A stretch of 64,000 nucleotides of DNA from Cryptomeria japonica (Eukaryota; Streptophyta; Pinopsida; Cupressales; Cupressaceae): contig NC_081414.1 in the NCBI RefSeq assembly GCF_030272615.1, positions 657,336,292 to 657,400,291 on the forward strand. Direction: 5' to 3'. Each line of letters starts with the position of its first letter. The stretch's first letter is position 1. Both the position numbers and the translations under genes were made by a program. Below, one piece after another: positions 14,645-26,569 of the stretch. The notes beneath the pieces are model-generated. The model did not search any database, was not told where the DNA came from, and saw only the letters and a list, made by a program, of their open reading frames with translations.

Positions 14645-17520
14645 GGCCACATGGATCCACCACATAGCACAGATAGGGGTGTAGGTCCTAACACTTCTAC
14701 GGAGCAGGTAAACCTCATTGTAATTGTACAAATTAGATAGAAGCAAACTATTACATTATGATCTTTTCTTGAGTGTTTTGAAGTAATTTTGATAGTGTTA
14801 ATTATATTCTTGTCACATACGGATGTTCGGGATAAGGGAAAGGAACCTATAGTACCTTAACACCTCCATAGGGATGTGGGGTGCTTGACAGTGTTATGTG
14901 CTGATGACATCTCACTTAGCGCAAACCCTATACAATTGGTACAAAAGAATATTAGAAAAATTAGCCAAGAGATTGTTTATTTGGCAACCATAAGCCCTCA
15001 AACTGATGAGATAACAAAGAGGGTGCAACTATTGTTGCTGACAGTGGAGAACTTGCAAGTAAGCAGTAATGAAAGCTTTAATCATAACAAAAGTTCAATA
15101 ATCGTTTAGATCTTTTTCTCTTTTATGTCATTAACTAAAATATGTATGAGTTATTTTTACAGAAATTTATAAGGCCTCATCATCTTGGTGGCGATGATCA
15201 GGGTATTGCGGGTAGTTCAGGTGATGACCATGTTCTATATATTAAAACCACTCCTTTAAACTTGTGAACTTGCTTTTTTAATGTTTTATATATTTAATGT
15301 ATTACTCTTCAGGTGCAGACAAGGGTCCGAGGTCGATCCCAACTATATTGTTGACTGCAATGTTGGCAACACGTAGCATGTAGACATCATCTATTGCACC
15401 AGCTCGTGTTGACCCACCCACTAGTGGTAGATCCCTCTTTTTCTTTCTCTTTCGTTATGTGTTTATTACCCTTGAAGTGTTCTTTCTTGGAGCCATTTCA
15501 TAGTGGATTCATTTACTGTGGTAGGAGATGCACATGAGGATGTGCCAGAGGTGACTACTGGTGATAACATACCATCATTTCCTAGATCTTCCCGTATTGC
15601 TAGTACGGGAACGTTGCAGGCCACATTGGTGGTGAGTGACGAAGAATTGATTCCCTTGAAGATACAGAAGGTTCTAGGTACTTTAAAATTATTATTATAT
15701 ATACTCTAATTGTAATTTACTTACTGATCACTCATTTTGGACTAATGATCCCATGTTTTTTTTGCAGGAAATGATATTTTTTATAAAAATCTTAATGACA
15801 TGACATTGTAGATATTTGGGCCCACCGTATGTAAAAGGTGGAACATCATACATGAACTAACCCTTATCCACTATTTTGATTTCATATCATTGCTAGAATA
15901 GTTTTCTTTTTATCCATTTCTTGAACTATATCAAAGGTAGCTTTAGTTTCTTTCTAAATCTAACTGGTTTGTTTTTGCTTTAAAGGTGGAATGACCAAGA
16001 AAAAAAGTTAAAAGATGAACTCACAAATCGTATAGTAGGGTTGTTTGGAAATGACACATTCGACAAGACTAAGCTCTTGGAAAAAGCTGGCACATATCTG
16101 AAGTATGTGAGGGACCAATGCAGGACACATTTAGAGAAGAACGTAAAGTATGAGCATCCCCCCATGATTCCAGAGAGGGAGTGGAAGGACCTAATTTTGG
16201 ATGCAAAGAAGAGAATTGAAAGGAAAAAAGGACATACACCACCAGACGCCAGAAGAAGGTATGTGATACTATTAAGAATGTGAATATGTACTAATTATTC
16301 ATTATATTTATATAATCTAACATATTTCAAACTTTTCATAGATTGAGTGACACGTCAAAGGCAACCAAGGCAAGACAAGAAAAGCATGGGCAACACAAAC
16401 TCGGCTCTGGTGGTTATATGAAACTTGCCGCACGAATTGTAAGAATCAGTAAATTAAGTATCACATCAAAATATTTATAAATTGTAAACAATTTTCTTTT
16501 GATCAAACAATACAAGCAAAAATCACAGTACTAAGCAAAAATGCAGGGCTCTGAATTCAATAGAGCACCCACAGAAGATGACAAGAGAATTGGCTACCAG
16601 CAAGGCTATATAGCCATGGCTGAACGGCTACGAGAATTGAGTGGGCAAACACGAGATTCTGATGCATCTGTCACAATGGTAAATAAGCTAAATGAAAATT
16701 ATTTCAAATTGAATCCTTAACCAATAATCTATTTGATGTTAAGTTTCAACATAAAGTGACTATATTTTTTTTAAATAAGAAAGCAATGATAACACTACAC
16801 GTGACATTGGAATGCAGCATGATAATCATGGAACAGAACCTGTACATGAAGGTCCGGATGTGCATCCTAGTAGTGGAGGTATTCATTTTCTATTCAAATT
16901 TTTTTATGTAATTATTAATACAATTAAACATCTTAAATTGAAAATTAGTGTAGTAATTAATGTAACCTTTATTGTTAATATTTTAGAGCATGTAGTTGGT
17001 GGTGACCAAGTGGAGCATAATCCAGGTAGACAACATCAGGAATGTGATGCTCCCCAATCAGGTAAAGAGAACCACTATTATTCCTTTAAACAAATTTAAT
17101 TGCAGTTGGTGTATTGATTAATGTAACATTTCGTATTTCAACTCCAGAGGATCTAGAGGGTGTTCAACATGTTGAGGTTTAGGCTAGACAAAATGATGTC
17201 GAAAATGATGCAGCCCCATCAGGTAAAGAGTGTAATGGTTGTGGTCTTTAAATTAATGAAATACTTGTAACAATAATAAAAAAATGTTTTGAATTTAACC
17301 CAATTCTTTGTTATTACAGAGGACCCCCCTTTGGTTTAGCATCCTTGTCCTTTGTATAAGACTAGGCATACATCAAGAGCATGAGAAGAGGGCAGAACAA
17401 TCGAAGATGGGGGAAATGATGAAGAAGACGATGCTCCACTTAGACTTTACATAGCTTCAAAAGAAAACAAAGAAAGAAATGATTGTAATCTACCTTATTT
17501 GATAATGACTGATTTTTATG
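14645..17520 (+). pseudogene. Transposase_24-like (TNPA-position) gene, multi-exon
   Basis: A second CACTA gene downstream of the transposase. A possible start is the ATG at 14651 (MDPPHSTDRGVGPNTSTEQ), with donor at 14708. Further exon-like blocks flanked by AG/GT lie at about 14829-15058, 15163-15220, 15313-15424, 15503-15675, 15986-16258, 16342-16438, 16547-16678, 16818-16878, 16987-17061, 17148-17222 and 17320 onward. The diagnostic part is 15986-16678: LLEKAGTYLKYVRDQCRTHL, REWKDLILDAKKRIERKK, then KARQEKHGQHKLGSGGYMKL and KRIGYQQGYIAMAERL. This resembles the plant Transposase_24 (Ptta/En/Spm) family, whose members end in an H-T-G-S-K-S-F type motif. Stops inside several exons (TAG at 15382, 15809, 17180 and others) show decay. 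Exon limits are my predictions. Confidence 0.65.
16987..17222 (+). repeat. Duplicated 75-nt exon pair
   Basis: Two successive predicted exons, 16987-17061 and 17148-17222, are both exactly 75 bases. They encode related residues (VVGGDQVEHNPGRQHQECDA and a variant ending NDAAPS) and both end in AATCAG or CATCAG followed by GTAAAGAG. The intervening introns also share wording (attaatgtaac). This points to tandem exon duplication. Confidence 0.6.
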
Positions 17521-17720
17521 TGTTAATGAATGTAATTGTGTGCTAATGAATGTTCATGAATGATATGTATTGATGATTATTGATGAATGTTGCATGTTAA
17601 TAAAAGTTAATGAATTTTATGTGTTAATGAATGTTATGTGATAATGAATGAATACTATATTTTAATAATGGATGAAAGAATGAATGAAAGAATGAATGAA
17701 TGTTAGATGTTAACAGGGAA
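17521..17720 (+). repeat. Degenerate gaatgaat / ttaatgaatg repeats
   Basis: A tract of irregular tgttaatgaatg and gaatgaatgaaa units follows the second CACTA gene. It has low complexity and no coding content. Confidence 0.8.
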
Positions 17721-17913
17721 TTTAGAGTGATGTTAGGGGGGGGCAAGGGGCCAAATGAGCTTCCACCTTCACATGGTTGGCCCTGTTAAGTAGAGAATAT
17801 TAAACTATTCTTGAAACAAAGTGAAGCTCAATAAGATAACACACTTTTCAATATTTCATTATGTTGCACAGTTAATCTTATTGAATAATGTACATATATT
17901 GAATCTTAATTGC

Positions 17914-18000
17914 AGGGTCCAACAGAGCCAACACAAACAACACCATGGTGCGACTACAAAAGTTGTGAATATGCCTCATCATGAATAAAGCTGAATTGGC
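17914..18000 (+). other. Exon-like end segment with AATAAA
   Basis: An AG acceptor (ttgcag, 17911-17916) is followed by a short open segment and then TGA and gaataaag (17982-17989), a possible polyadenylation signal. It may be the 3' end of the second CACTA transcript. Confidence 0.35.
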
Positions 18001-19199
18001 GCATTCTCTATAAAATCTCAAATGCTCTATACTTTGGAAGTTTTGAAATTTTTATGATCATATCGGTCCCCTGCCTAAAAGCTTTTTTCCTTGATTTGTT
18101 TGTGATACACATTGAGAGATTTTTGTTTTCCTTTTATTTATGCATGTCTTAACCATTCTCCACATGCTTCTCATTCTTATTTAGATTGTTGTATTTTTAC
18201 ATATGTTGGAATCTGTAGTTCCACGTACATGTTTTCTATGTTCTTTGTAACTATATGAAAAGGTGTAAAATGTGGGTATAGTCCAAAATCTTGATTACCA
18301 ACAAGCTATTGTTGTTTAATAGTTCCAGTGTTTGTATTAATTGAAACAGTTTAACCCTTTTAACATGTTTCATAGCAAACTTGCACTTTGTATGCAATCT
18401 TATTGTTACAGTTCAATTACTGAGGTGATGTGATTTTCAAAAGTATTCCGATGAAAACAAAATTGGTTTTCATTTATGTATTTTATTAAAATTGTAGAGT
18501 TTCCTCGCGAACATTTAAACTTAGAAGGATTTAAAAATTCAATACAAGAGTACTGGACATAATCTCTGGAGATAGAATTGAAACTCTCTCCCATGACTTT
18601 AGATTGTTTCCATGCTCTCTCGGCTAGTAGCTTTCAGACACAAAACATAGGTCTTCTAAAGTTTGTCCCAACATTAATTAGTTCCTTTCTCTTCTTTTTC
18701 ATCCTTTTGGAAAGAGAATTGGAAATTGTTAGGAACGAACATCTTCCTAGGTGATTTGTTAAAATACAATGGGGAACTCAATCAAATTTTAATTTACTTC
18801 ATTTTAAGTTATTATCACAATTCATTGAATTATACTTACAAAAAGCTTATATTTCCAAGGTAAAATATCAGTATCTTTCTTGGGTAATATTAGATAGCAG
18901 GGTCTCTTGGCTTAGACAAAATCACCCTCTCATTGTATTCAAAGTAGATGCATAGCAAAACTAGATGCATCAATCATTAAATCATAAACAAACACAAGCT
19001 CAAAAATTGTGTTACCAAGTATGCTTGGAACCTAGCCTGTAACTAACTAGTTCATACTAGATGTTGTTTGGGTACGGTATTCAATTCTATTAGAATCTAC
19101 AAAATAAATATTAACCTAGAAATTAATGTAAGTGATAACATTTTTAAAATTGTTAAATATAAATGATAATAAAATCAAAATAGCATAACATAGTTGATT

Positions 19200-19495
19200 T
19201 CATAAGAGAGAAAATGAAAAAGTTCACAATATCTTCACTCGATATCCAAAATTTTTAATCCATTAGGATGAAGATGAGGATGAGATAGAAAACCAAAAGA
19301 CAAGGAATTGTTTATCCAAGTTTCCAAATTTTTGAGGATAAGGAAAAAAACATAATCCTATGAAAGAAGGAGAATGTGCAGGTCATTATGTCAAGTAAAA
19401 AGAAATTACTTAAGTAAACTAAAAAAACAAATACAATATCATACTTACGATAAAACATATCCACTTGGTGAATAAAATGGTACATTGGCACACCC
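19200..19495 (+). repeat. Diverged direct repeat, copy 1
   Basis: Shares gtttatccaagtttccaaat-type wording, gaaagaaggagaatgtgca and gataaaacatatccac with 22000-22290. The two are 2.8 kb apart in the same orientation and carry many small differences. They could be remnants of LTRs or of a segmental duplication. Confidence 0.65.
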
Positions 19496-21999
19496 CCTTA
19501 AGTGCAATTGAGGTAAGAAGAAATGGGTCACAAGGTTAGGTATCCATGTAAAATATGAAATAACCCCAAATTATAAAGAGAGTGTACCCTCTCGAAGTAG
19601 AGACTAGAAAATCCATAGGACAAAACTCCATCCCAAGTGACATATGTGAAGGATAATATAGACCCACCCCATCCCCTAAAGTTGGTGCCTCCACAAAGAA
19701 GAGAGAAAAGCAATGCAAAATGTTGAATGGTGAATGTTGTAGTAGGTTCATTTCCAACAAATGATGCACCTTCCTTTCACAATATGGAAATCTTGAGTTG
19801 TCAAATTGTTGAATTCCCATTCAAGTGGAATGTAGAAATGAATTCAGATGTATGGTTTTTGAAGTGACTCATGTGTCTTGATGTTGATGTTAAGCTGTGA
19901 TTGTTCCATAGAAGATTCAAGGACTACAATCATTGAAGTGTGAGACCTTAATTAATGTGAAATAGAATGTGTCATGTTGCATGATATGGTGGGGATAGAA
20001 CAAGTGAATTTACAATGGGAGACGATGTAACTCGATGGGCATTGTCATCAATGAGAAGACAAATTTTCTCAATTGTTTCATCAATATTTGAAAGGTGAGA
20101 GTCCACAAACAGATGTGAAATGTTTAAGTAGGCCTCCCAATGAAGTGGATCTCATAGACACGAAGAATACTATATAGAGAATCATTGAGAGCCCTTGAAG
20201 AAGCAAATTTGAACTTTGATGAAGCAATACATGATGGAGGAATATCTTGCAAGAGGAAATCAAAGTCATTATGGTGTCATCTAGATCTGAAATGTGGTCT
20301 ACTTTTCAAAAAAGTAAAGATGCTTGATAGGAATGTGTCCTAGTGGGGTGAATCTAGAAGACATATAATCCTATTGCAAAGAATCATGGAAAGTTCTAGA
20401 AGAAGCAACTTTTAATTCTGAAGTAGCAACGTGTATAAGAGATGTTCTCATTTGTAGATGGAGTATCAAGAGGAGGATCACTAGTCCATGGACCATGTCA
20501 TTGTTGTTAAATACCTATGCTTTTGTTCATAGTCACTTGGTGTAGGAATGAATTCAATGAGATAGGGTAGGAGATCCTACATAATGTAATTTTTCACTAT
20601 CCCTTTTTTTGAGTACAAATGGTTCTCTGAATTTATCTTGAAAATAGAATGTCAGAATTTAATACCATAATCCATGATGAAAACTGCCAAAAATGGAAAT
20701 TTATCTTAGTTTGCAATTACAAAATGCTTTTGTATAGGCCTCTCGAAGATTAAGTACATCAAATTGAGACTTTATAAATTGAGTGTATGTATTAGCAATC
20801 TCCCAAATTGTTCAATGGTCTCCAAACCTTGTCAATTTTTTATTTTTATTTTAACTCAAATATGTATGGTATAGGCATATCATTGGTTGTGTGATTTTTT
20901 TTTTCCTTAAATGCTTCTATGACCAAAAGAGACAAGTTTTAGATGAAAATGGGGTGTTATGGGCCTTTTTGACACAATGGTAGGTTCTTTAGACCTGAAA
21001 ATGCCCCCAAAACTAGTCGATTGCCTTAAGTTACAAACAAATCCTTGTTTGTGAGCATGCTTCTTGATCTCCAATTTTGGTGGAATGAAAGATAATATTG
21101 AATTTCTCAAGCCTTTTGGATGCTTCGAAACCACCAAAAAAAGCTACTTTGATCATTGAAATGCTGTAGTGACTTTGATAAAAAAAAGAAAACTAAGTCT
21201 AAACTTTAGAAGTTAGTTTTTTCTTGTCAAATTGTTTTCAATTTTCAAATCATCCAAGGATGTAAGAGAAGTATATTTTGTTATGAAAAGATAAAAAAAA
21301 AATTAGAATCTTTTGAAACCATTTAAACATGGGGACCCCTTCCCCCCCCTCCAAAATCCCTATTTTTTCAGGATGCAATACTTAGGGGAAAGATCTCCTT
21401 GCCACACCACTTAGGGATGTCCTAGGGACTCCAAGGAGTCTCTTGACCATCTTGAGGATGCCTATGAGTCTCCCATGGCCCCCAATTAGAAACTCCAATT
21501 CTAAACAAAAATGGTGAAATTATTGTGAAAATGTCATCTGTATTAAAGGTTTGGCATTACCCCCTAACCTTGATGGGGGCTCTTCCCCAAACCCCCCACA
21601 AGGGGCACTACCCATTGACCCCAAACCTCTACCCACCATTCTTATTGTTAATGCAATAATTTCCATTTTTTTTATGTTGACTAGTTTAAACACTTAGTAT
21701 GCCAAAGTTTCATCTGCAATTCTTATACTTATTCTTAGTTTGTTCCCAAAGTTCCAAAACTCTACCACCATTGCTAATGTTCAAATTTCAATGCAATCAT
21801 TGACATATTTTTAATGTTTATTGTAAAATTTACATAGTGTGGAAAATTTTTATTTACAATTGCTATACTTATTCTATACACATCCTTTTATAATTAATTT
21901 TTTAAGTTGTATATATATTTGCATCCCACCCCACCCCCTTCGTCATCCCCCTATCGTCCCCAAACTTAAGCCCTTGGTATGTTAAGATATGAAAGCTCA

Positions 22000-22290
22000 T
22001 AATCATTTCATTTGATATGTTAATAGAGGAAAACCTACAATATATAGCTTCCAAGATTCCAAATCCATGAGGATCATGAAGAGGTAGAAAACCAAAAATA
22101 GAAATTGCTTATCCAAGTTTCCAAATTTGTGACAAGGAAAAAGTAGAATGTCAATCAAAGAAGGAGAATGTGCAACTCATTGTCTTATTCTACCTAAGTA
22201 AAAATATTACCTAATTAAGCTTTTTAACAGTGGAATATCACACTTAGGATAAAACATATCCAAGGTAAATAAAATATTACATTGATAGGC
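22000..22290 (+). repeat. Diverged direct repeat, copy 2
   Basis: Partner of 19200-19495, with matching phrases tatccaagtttccaaat, aaagaaggagaatgtgca and aggataaaacatatcca. It carries no coding content. Confidence 0.65.
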
Positions 22291-23218
22291 TTCTTTGGTT
22301 GCTCTAAAAGTGGTGCCTTATGAATTATGTTCTTGGATACTAAAGTTTCCAAATTCTGGGCACTCTTGATAGCTTCTCGTAGGGATTGTGATTCAAAGGC
22401 TTTAACCAAACGTTTCAATGGTTTATGTTGATGTGTTTTTTATGCACTATGCAACACAAAATAAAATACTAAGTATTCTATTATCTCTTTAACAAAATCC
22501 TCCCAAGTGCTAAACTATGTGATCAAATGGGATGACTCCAAGATTCCAATAGTTAGGTCTTGACTTTATATTGTAGATAGACTCAATGATTGTGATGTGA
22601 TATCTGCTGGAATCACAAGGGGGAATTATGTTGCTTGGGTCAAGACCTATCCATTCTCATGTTTCATGATTGATTTACACTCCATGATTTAGGTCATCCT
22701 TGAGCAACATCTCGACTTAGCCAAATTTTGTTTTTTGTATCCTAATTCTTTAATTTTGACCCCTTACTAGCATTGCCTTAGGTTTTATTGGAATTCTTGC
22801 TTCTCTAGCATGGGCACATTTCTAGGGTTCATTCATACAAATTGCTCTTGATGAGAAAGCTAGTATCATGATCATGACTTAAACAAAATTTTAACTTAGT
22901 CAAATTATCTCCTCCAAACTTCTATGAGTTCATCGCCTTTATTCTTCATCATTTGGATGTCTTTTGTCATTGGCAGGTAATTCTTGACCACCATACCTCA
23001 ATCTTGACCTATGCTATACCCTAAAACCCTAGAACCTAGTTATGTTTACAATTGAGATCTTGGTGACTTGATCACTTAATACAGCTTAATCATGTAGGTC
23101 TCATCTAACTCTGACTCCAACACTTAAGCAAATCAACCCTAGCAACCAAGTACTTTGGAAAATATCTTACAGCTTGACAACATGGGTAATGATGGAGGAA
23201 TGGAAGGTGAGACCTATA

Positions 23219-23395
23219 GAGGTGAGAGAGAGAGAGAGAGGGTGGGAGGAAGAGATAATGACCTAGAGAGGGTAGAGAAAGAGAAGTAGAGAGGGAGAGA
23301 AGAGGAGAGGGAGGGAGAAAGAGACCTAGAGAGGGGAGAGAGAAGAGAGATGGTAGAGAGGGATAGAGAAGAGAGATAGAAGAGAGATACCAATG
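23219..23395 (+). repeat. Polypurine (GA-rich) tract
   Basis: About 175 bases almost wholly of A and G, including (GA)8 near 23224-23240 and variants such as gagagggagagaag. It lies just inside the right subterminal region of the CACTA element. Antisense frames here are low-complexity Ser/Leu runs and are not genes. Confidence 0.9.
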
Positions 23396-23434
23396 TCAAT
23401 CTTTTTCTAAAAAAAAAAATTTCCAAAAAATCAG

Positions 23435-23536
23435 CCTACCGTCAAAATTCTGACTCCAAAGGATAAAATTCCAACAGCACTCCTCTGTCGGAATTTTATC
23501 CTTTGGAGTTGGAATTCCAATGATAGGCCAATATTG
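23435..23536. repeat. Subterminal inverted repeat (hairpin)
   Basis: Arms actccaaaggataaaattcc (from 23453) and ggaattttatcctttggagt (to about 23509) are reverse complements over about 25 bases with one mismatch. A weaker match extends to about 50 bases per arm. Such arrays are typical of CACTA subterminal regions, where the element's own proteins bind. Confidence 0.8.
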
Positions 23537-23704
23537 TGACGGTATTCTTTCAGGGTATGAGCATCCATGGCGGCCATCGGAAAGGTTGGAGGTGATGTCG
23601 GAATTGCGACGACCACAAGGATAGTAGGAACTTCTGAAACAAAGTTTTCGATGACTTTTTTTGTCTGTAGTGCGATGCAATTGTGTCGGAATTACGATGA
23701 TTTG

Positions 23705-23735
23705 CTGTTGAAATTTTGACCCGAATGTACTAGTG
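23705..23735 (-). repeat. CACTA right terminal inverted repeat
   Basis: Ends ...gacccgaatgtactagtg. Its reverse complement starts CACTAGTACATTCGGGTCAA and matches the left end apart from transitions and small indels. It is followed by TCA. Confidence 0.75.
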
Positions 23736-24560
23736 TCAGTGTTGATGTATGCTACTCACTCATTACTTCATCAAAGAAATGAATACTTTGAGACCATTTA
23801 AGTCTTGAGTTTCTGCCAAAAGAATCATTGGATGACAAATACAAAGCTTCTTTTCAAATTTGATTATTTCCTTTAGCAGGACTCTAGACTTAAATAGTCT
23901 TTGGGGAAAATATAGTTATTGTACCTTTCATTTTCATGTGGGGCTGAACCCTTGTAGGAGTCACATTTTACCCCACATGCTGATACTAGAACTGATCAGA
24001 CCTATTACTGCACATGGAACAAACTAGTTAGCAAAATATTCCTTTTATTTAAAATATTTGCTGATACATGTCTTTACTTCTTTGATGCACACTGATATCA
24101 ACATGTATATTTATAAGCATGTGATCATGTGGCGTATAAGTAGTCATTGCTTAGATCCTTCAAGATCTAGCCTTGTTGTTGTGACTAATGCAGGAAATGG
24201 GGCACCTGGAAGGACTTAGGATGTGCAGAAACAATCAACTTCAGACCACCATTGAAGATGCATAACCAATCATCCAGGCAATGACTGGTTACCCTCTTTA
24301 CATGCTTATGCCTTTATTTTACTTATTTCATATATTTGTTCTTCTTCTTTTGTTTCAAAGAAGTAAAGGCCAGTCTCACAGCCTGTGTCAGACTACATGT
24401 ACATATTTATATTTGATGAATAAAGATTACATTATTTTTCAAAAAAGATTGCACAAATCTTTCTATGTTATGCTCATTTTCCTTAAAAAATGAAAGGATC
24501 TTCTTGAACTCTGTAATCTTAATATTTAAAGATAATTGTATTTTATAATGGTGAATACAA
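23736..24560 (+). other. Flank with one exon-like segment
   Basis: An acceptor (tgactaatgcag) is followed by an open segment, 24194-24270 (EMGHLEGLRMCRNNQLQTTI, then EDA and stop). A possible polyadenylation signal, gaataaag, lies at 24418. It may be the last exon of an old gene or retrocopy. I do not recognise the protein, and nothing else is seen. Confidence 0.3.
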
Positions 24561-25345
24561 TGTAAAGATTTTAAAATACACCTTTTTGCTTGACAACATC
24601 ATGGCTCTACCTGATTGAACCAGAAAGTGAAAATCTAGTAACAATAACCTTGATCACACATCTAGAGGGATCTAGATTGAAAGAGCAAGAAATAGAGTTT
24701 TCATAGAATCTATCTAGTCTTGAATATATCCTCTTGGATCCTTGCTGGGCATTGCACCATGTGTACTAGATGTGATTGATCTCCTTTTTCTTTTCTTGGA
24801 TGGAGCCAAAGAGGTGAAACTTATTTTTCATTATATCCCAATATAACTTCTCACCACACTTCCATTCCATGTTAAGCCCACCAACCTTATCTTGAGATTC
24901 TTCAATCATACTAAATTCTCCTCCAAAAATATATGGAATATTAGGGAGAGTAGACAATAATTTCCATAGTTCTATCCTATCTCAGTAATCATTTGGGGCG
25001 TAAATAGAGCAGATGTCAGTTCTATGTCCATCTTTCTCTAATATCAGTCATGTAGGTCTATTTCAAGGAGATGATCCATTATCTACATTCAATGAGGACC
25101 ATTTCTTATTAATCAAAATGATTGCACCACCTCTACCTATTTCATGATTGGTGGTGAAATGAATAGAATCCCTCCAGATGAATATGAGATTTACCTCTAG
25201 TAGAAATTCAGATGCTTTAACTTTTCTTAGAAGTAAGGTATACAGGTTCTTATGCAGGTTGAGAAAAATCCTAATAATTAGCTTTTGATCAGGGGACTCA
25301 AGCCCCCTAATGTTCTCGGTGATGAGTATAAGATCCATCACAGAT
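24560..25345 (-). pseudogene. LINE ORF2 endonuclease domain, truncated
   Basis: This is the N-terminal apurinic-type endonuclease of an L1-like retrotransposon, which nicks target DNA. On the minus strand from 25341 it reads ITENIRGLESPDQK (the family's WNIRGL motif), KVKASEF and a GGEFSMIEE block (family GDFN). After a stop at 24765 it continues YTWCNAQQGSKRIYSRLDRF. The match fades near 24600, before the His-containing end of the domain, and no reverse transcriptase follows. Stops and the missing 3' half make it dead. Confidence 0.75.
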
Positions 25346-25399
25346 GAAATTAATTAGGAATATCCTTGGTAGCTTTGAAGCCACTAAAGCATTTGGGAA

Positions 25400-26569
25400 C
25401 ATCACTTTTGTTGTTCTTTCTATTAGGGAGAGGGGATATCTTTTTCTTGCCTAATGGCCTCCCTCTCCTTCTTTAACAACACTGAAAGGACCTTCACCAT
25501 CCATGATAAGGGTGTCCCCTTATTCAATCTCCACACTTGGGGAGAGATTCTCTTTGTTGGATACATCGATGGGCAGGGATCTCTGCTCCCCATCAAGATC
25601 TTCAAATAATGGGTTGGAAATGACTCGACCAAATTGATTAGAAACCAAAAGCTCAAGGGATGCCAGTGTTTGATTACTAAAAATGGGTTTGGCCTTGATG
25701 ATTTCAATACTCTCCACCTCTAGGCTAGGGACAATGGGGAGAGGGTTTTGCAGAGATGCTAAATCACTCTCATTAAAACTACTCTTGTTAGGGGGGTCGA
25801 TATTATTGGTATTAATAGTAACCATATGTTTAGCATCCTTATTGATAGAATTAACATCTACATAATTATTAGAGATAGTATCTTTAGTAAGAGAATTAAC
25901 ATCCTTATTAATAAAGTTCACATCAACTGAATTAACAGAATTAACATCCACAACATTATCTTCCTTATTAACAAAATTAACAATAGTATAATTAGGATCC
26001 TTATTATCAATAGTCATCTTATATGCATCACTATCCTTATTTAAATTATACACAGAAATAGATTTTCGTTTAGGATCTTGGACTATCGATTGAACAAATG
26101 AGAGTTTACCTTTTAAGTGGGGAGGAGAAGTAAGATTCAAAACTTCAGTATGATTGGTCTTTAGATAAGGGAGGGATTTCAATTTATCCAACACCAACTA
26201 TTGCTCATTTTTAACCCTCATCCTTCCTGATTTGGTGGGGGCATCATCATCTAAGCAAGAGATATTTTTAGCAAAGAATGAGGAGGCAGGTGAGCATTAA
26301 AGCTCTCAAACTCCATATTTTCATCAAAAGATGGGAGAGGGCCAACCGGCTTAGCCATATCCTTAGCTATCGATTTACTCAACTCATTTAGCTTGTCTCA
26401 AATAGGGGTTTGCACTTCCATCAGTTTAGCAGAGGAAGCCATATTTTGGCTTCTCTCTTGGCCTTTCTTAGTAGTTGGGTTAGGGTTACGTTTAACAAAA
26501 ATAAGACAATTTTTATGCATATGCCCTTCATGTCTATAGAGGAAGCATGCATTCAGCCCCCTAAGAATC
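25400..26569 (-). pseudogene. LINE ORF1, C-terminal part
   Basis: ORF1 proteins bind element RNA. Just left of the LTR insertion the frame reads GLNACFLYRHEGHMHKNC, a CCHC zinc knuckle with one Cys replaced by Tyr. A stop follows at 26398. The frame then runs 26197-25520 as a 225-residue Asn/Asp/Ser-rich linker with degenerate repeats of the type VDVNSINKD, and ends near 25420, just before the endonuclease. It continues from the ORF1 N-terminal part on the far side of the 12-kb insertion. Confidence 0.75.

Larger units (their letters stand above)
18001..23218. other. Non-coding right interior of CACTA
   Basis: No gene is supported over 5.2 kb. It contains a pair of diverged direct repeats (19200-19495 and 22000-22290). 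It also has a C-rich segment, 21310-21620, with the wording of a dispersed repeat (ctagggactccaaggagtct). This looks like older insertions or filler carried inside the transposon. Confidence 0.55.

Noticed and set aside
23659-23675. Alternative CACTA right end at tgtagtg
   Set aside because: Its reverse complement starts CACTACAGACAAAA but does not match the left end, whereas the end at 23735 matches over about 30 bases.
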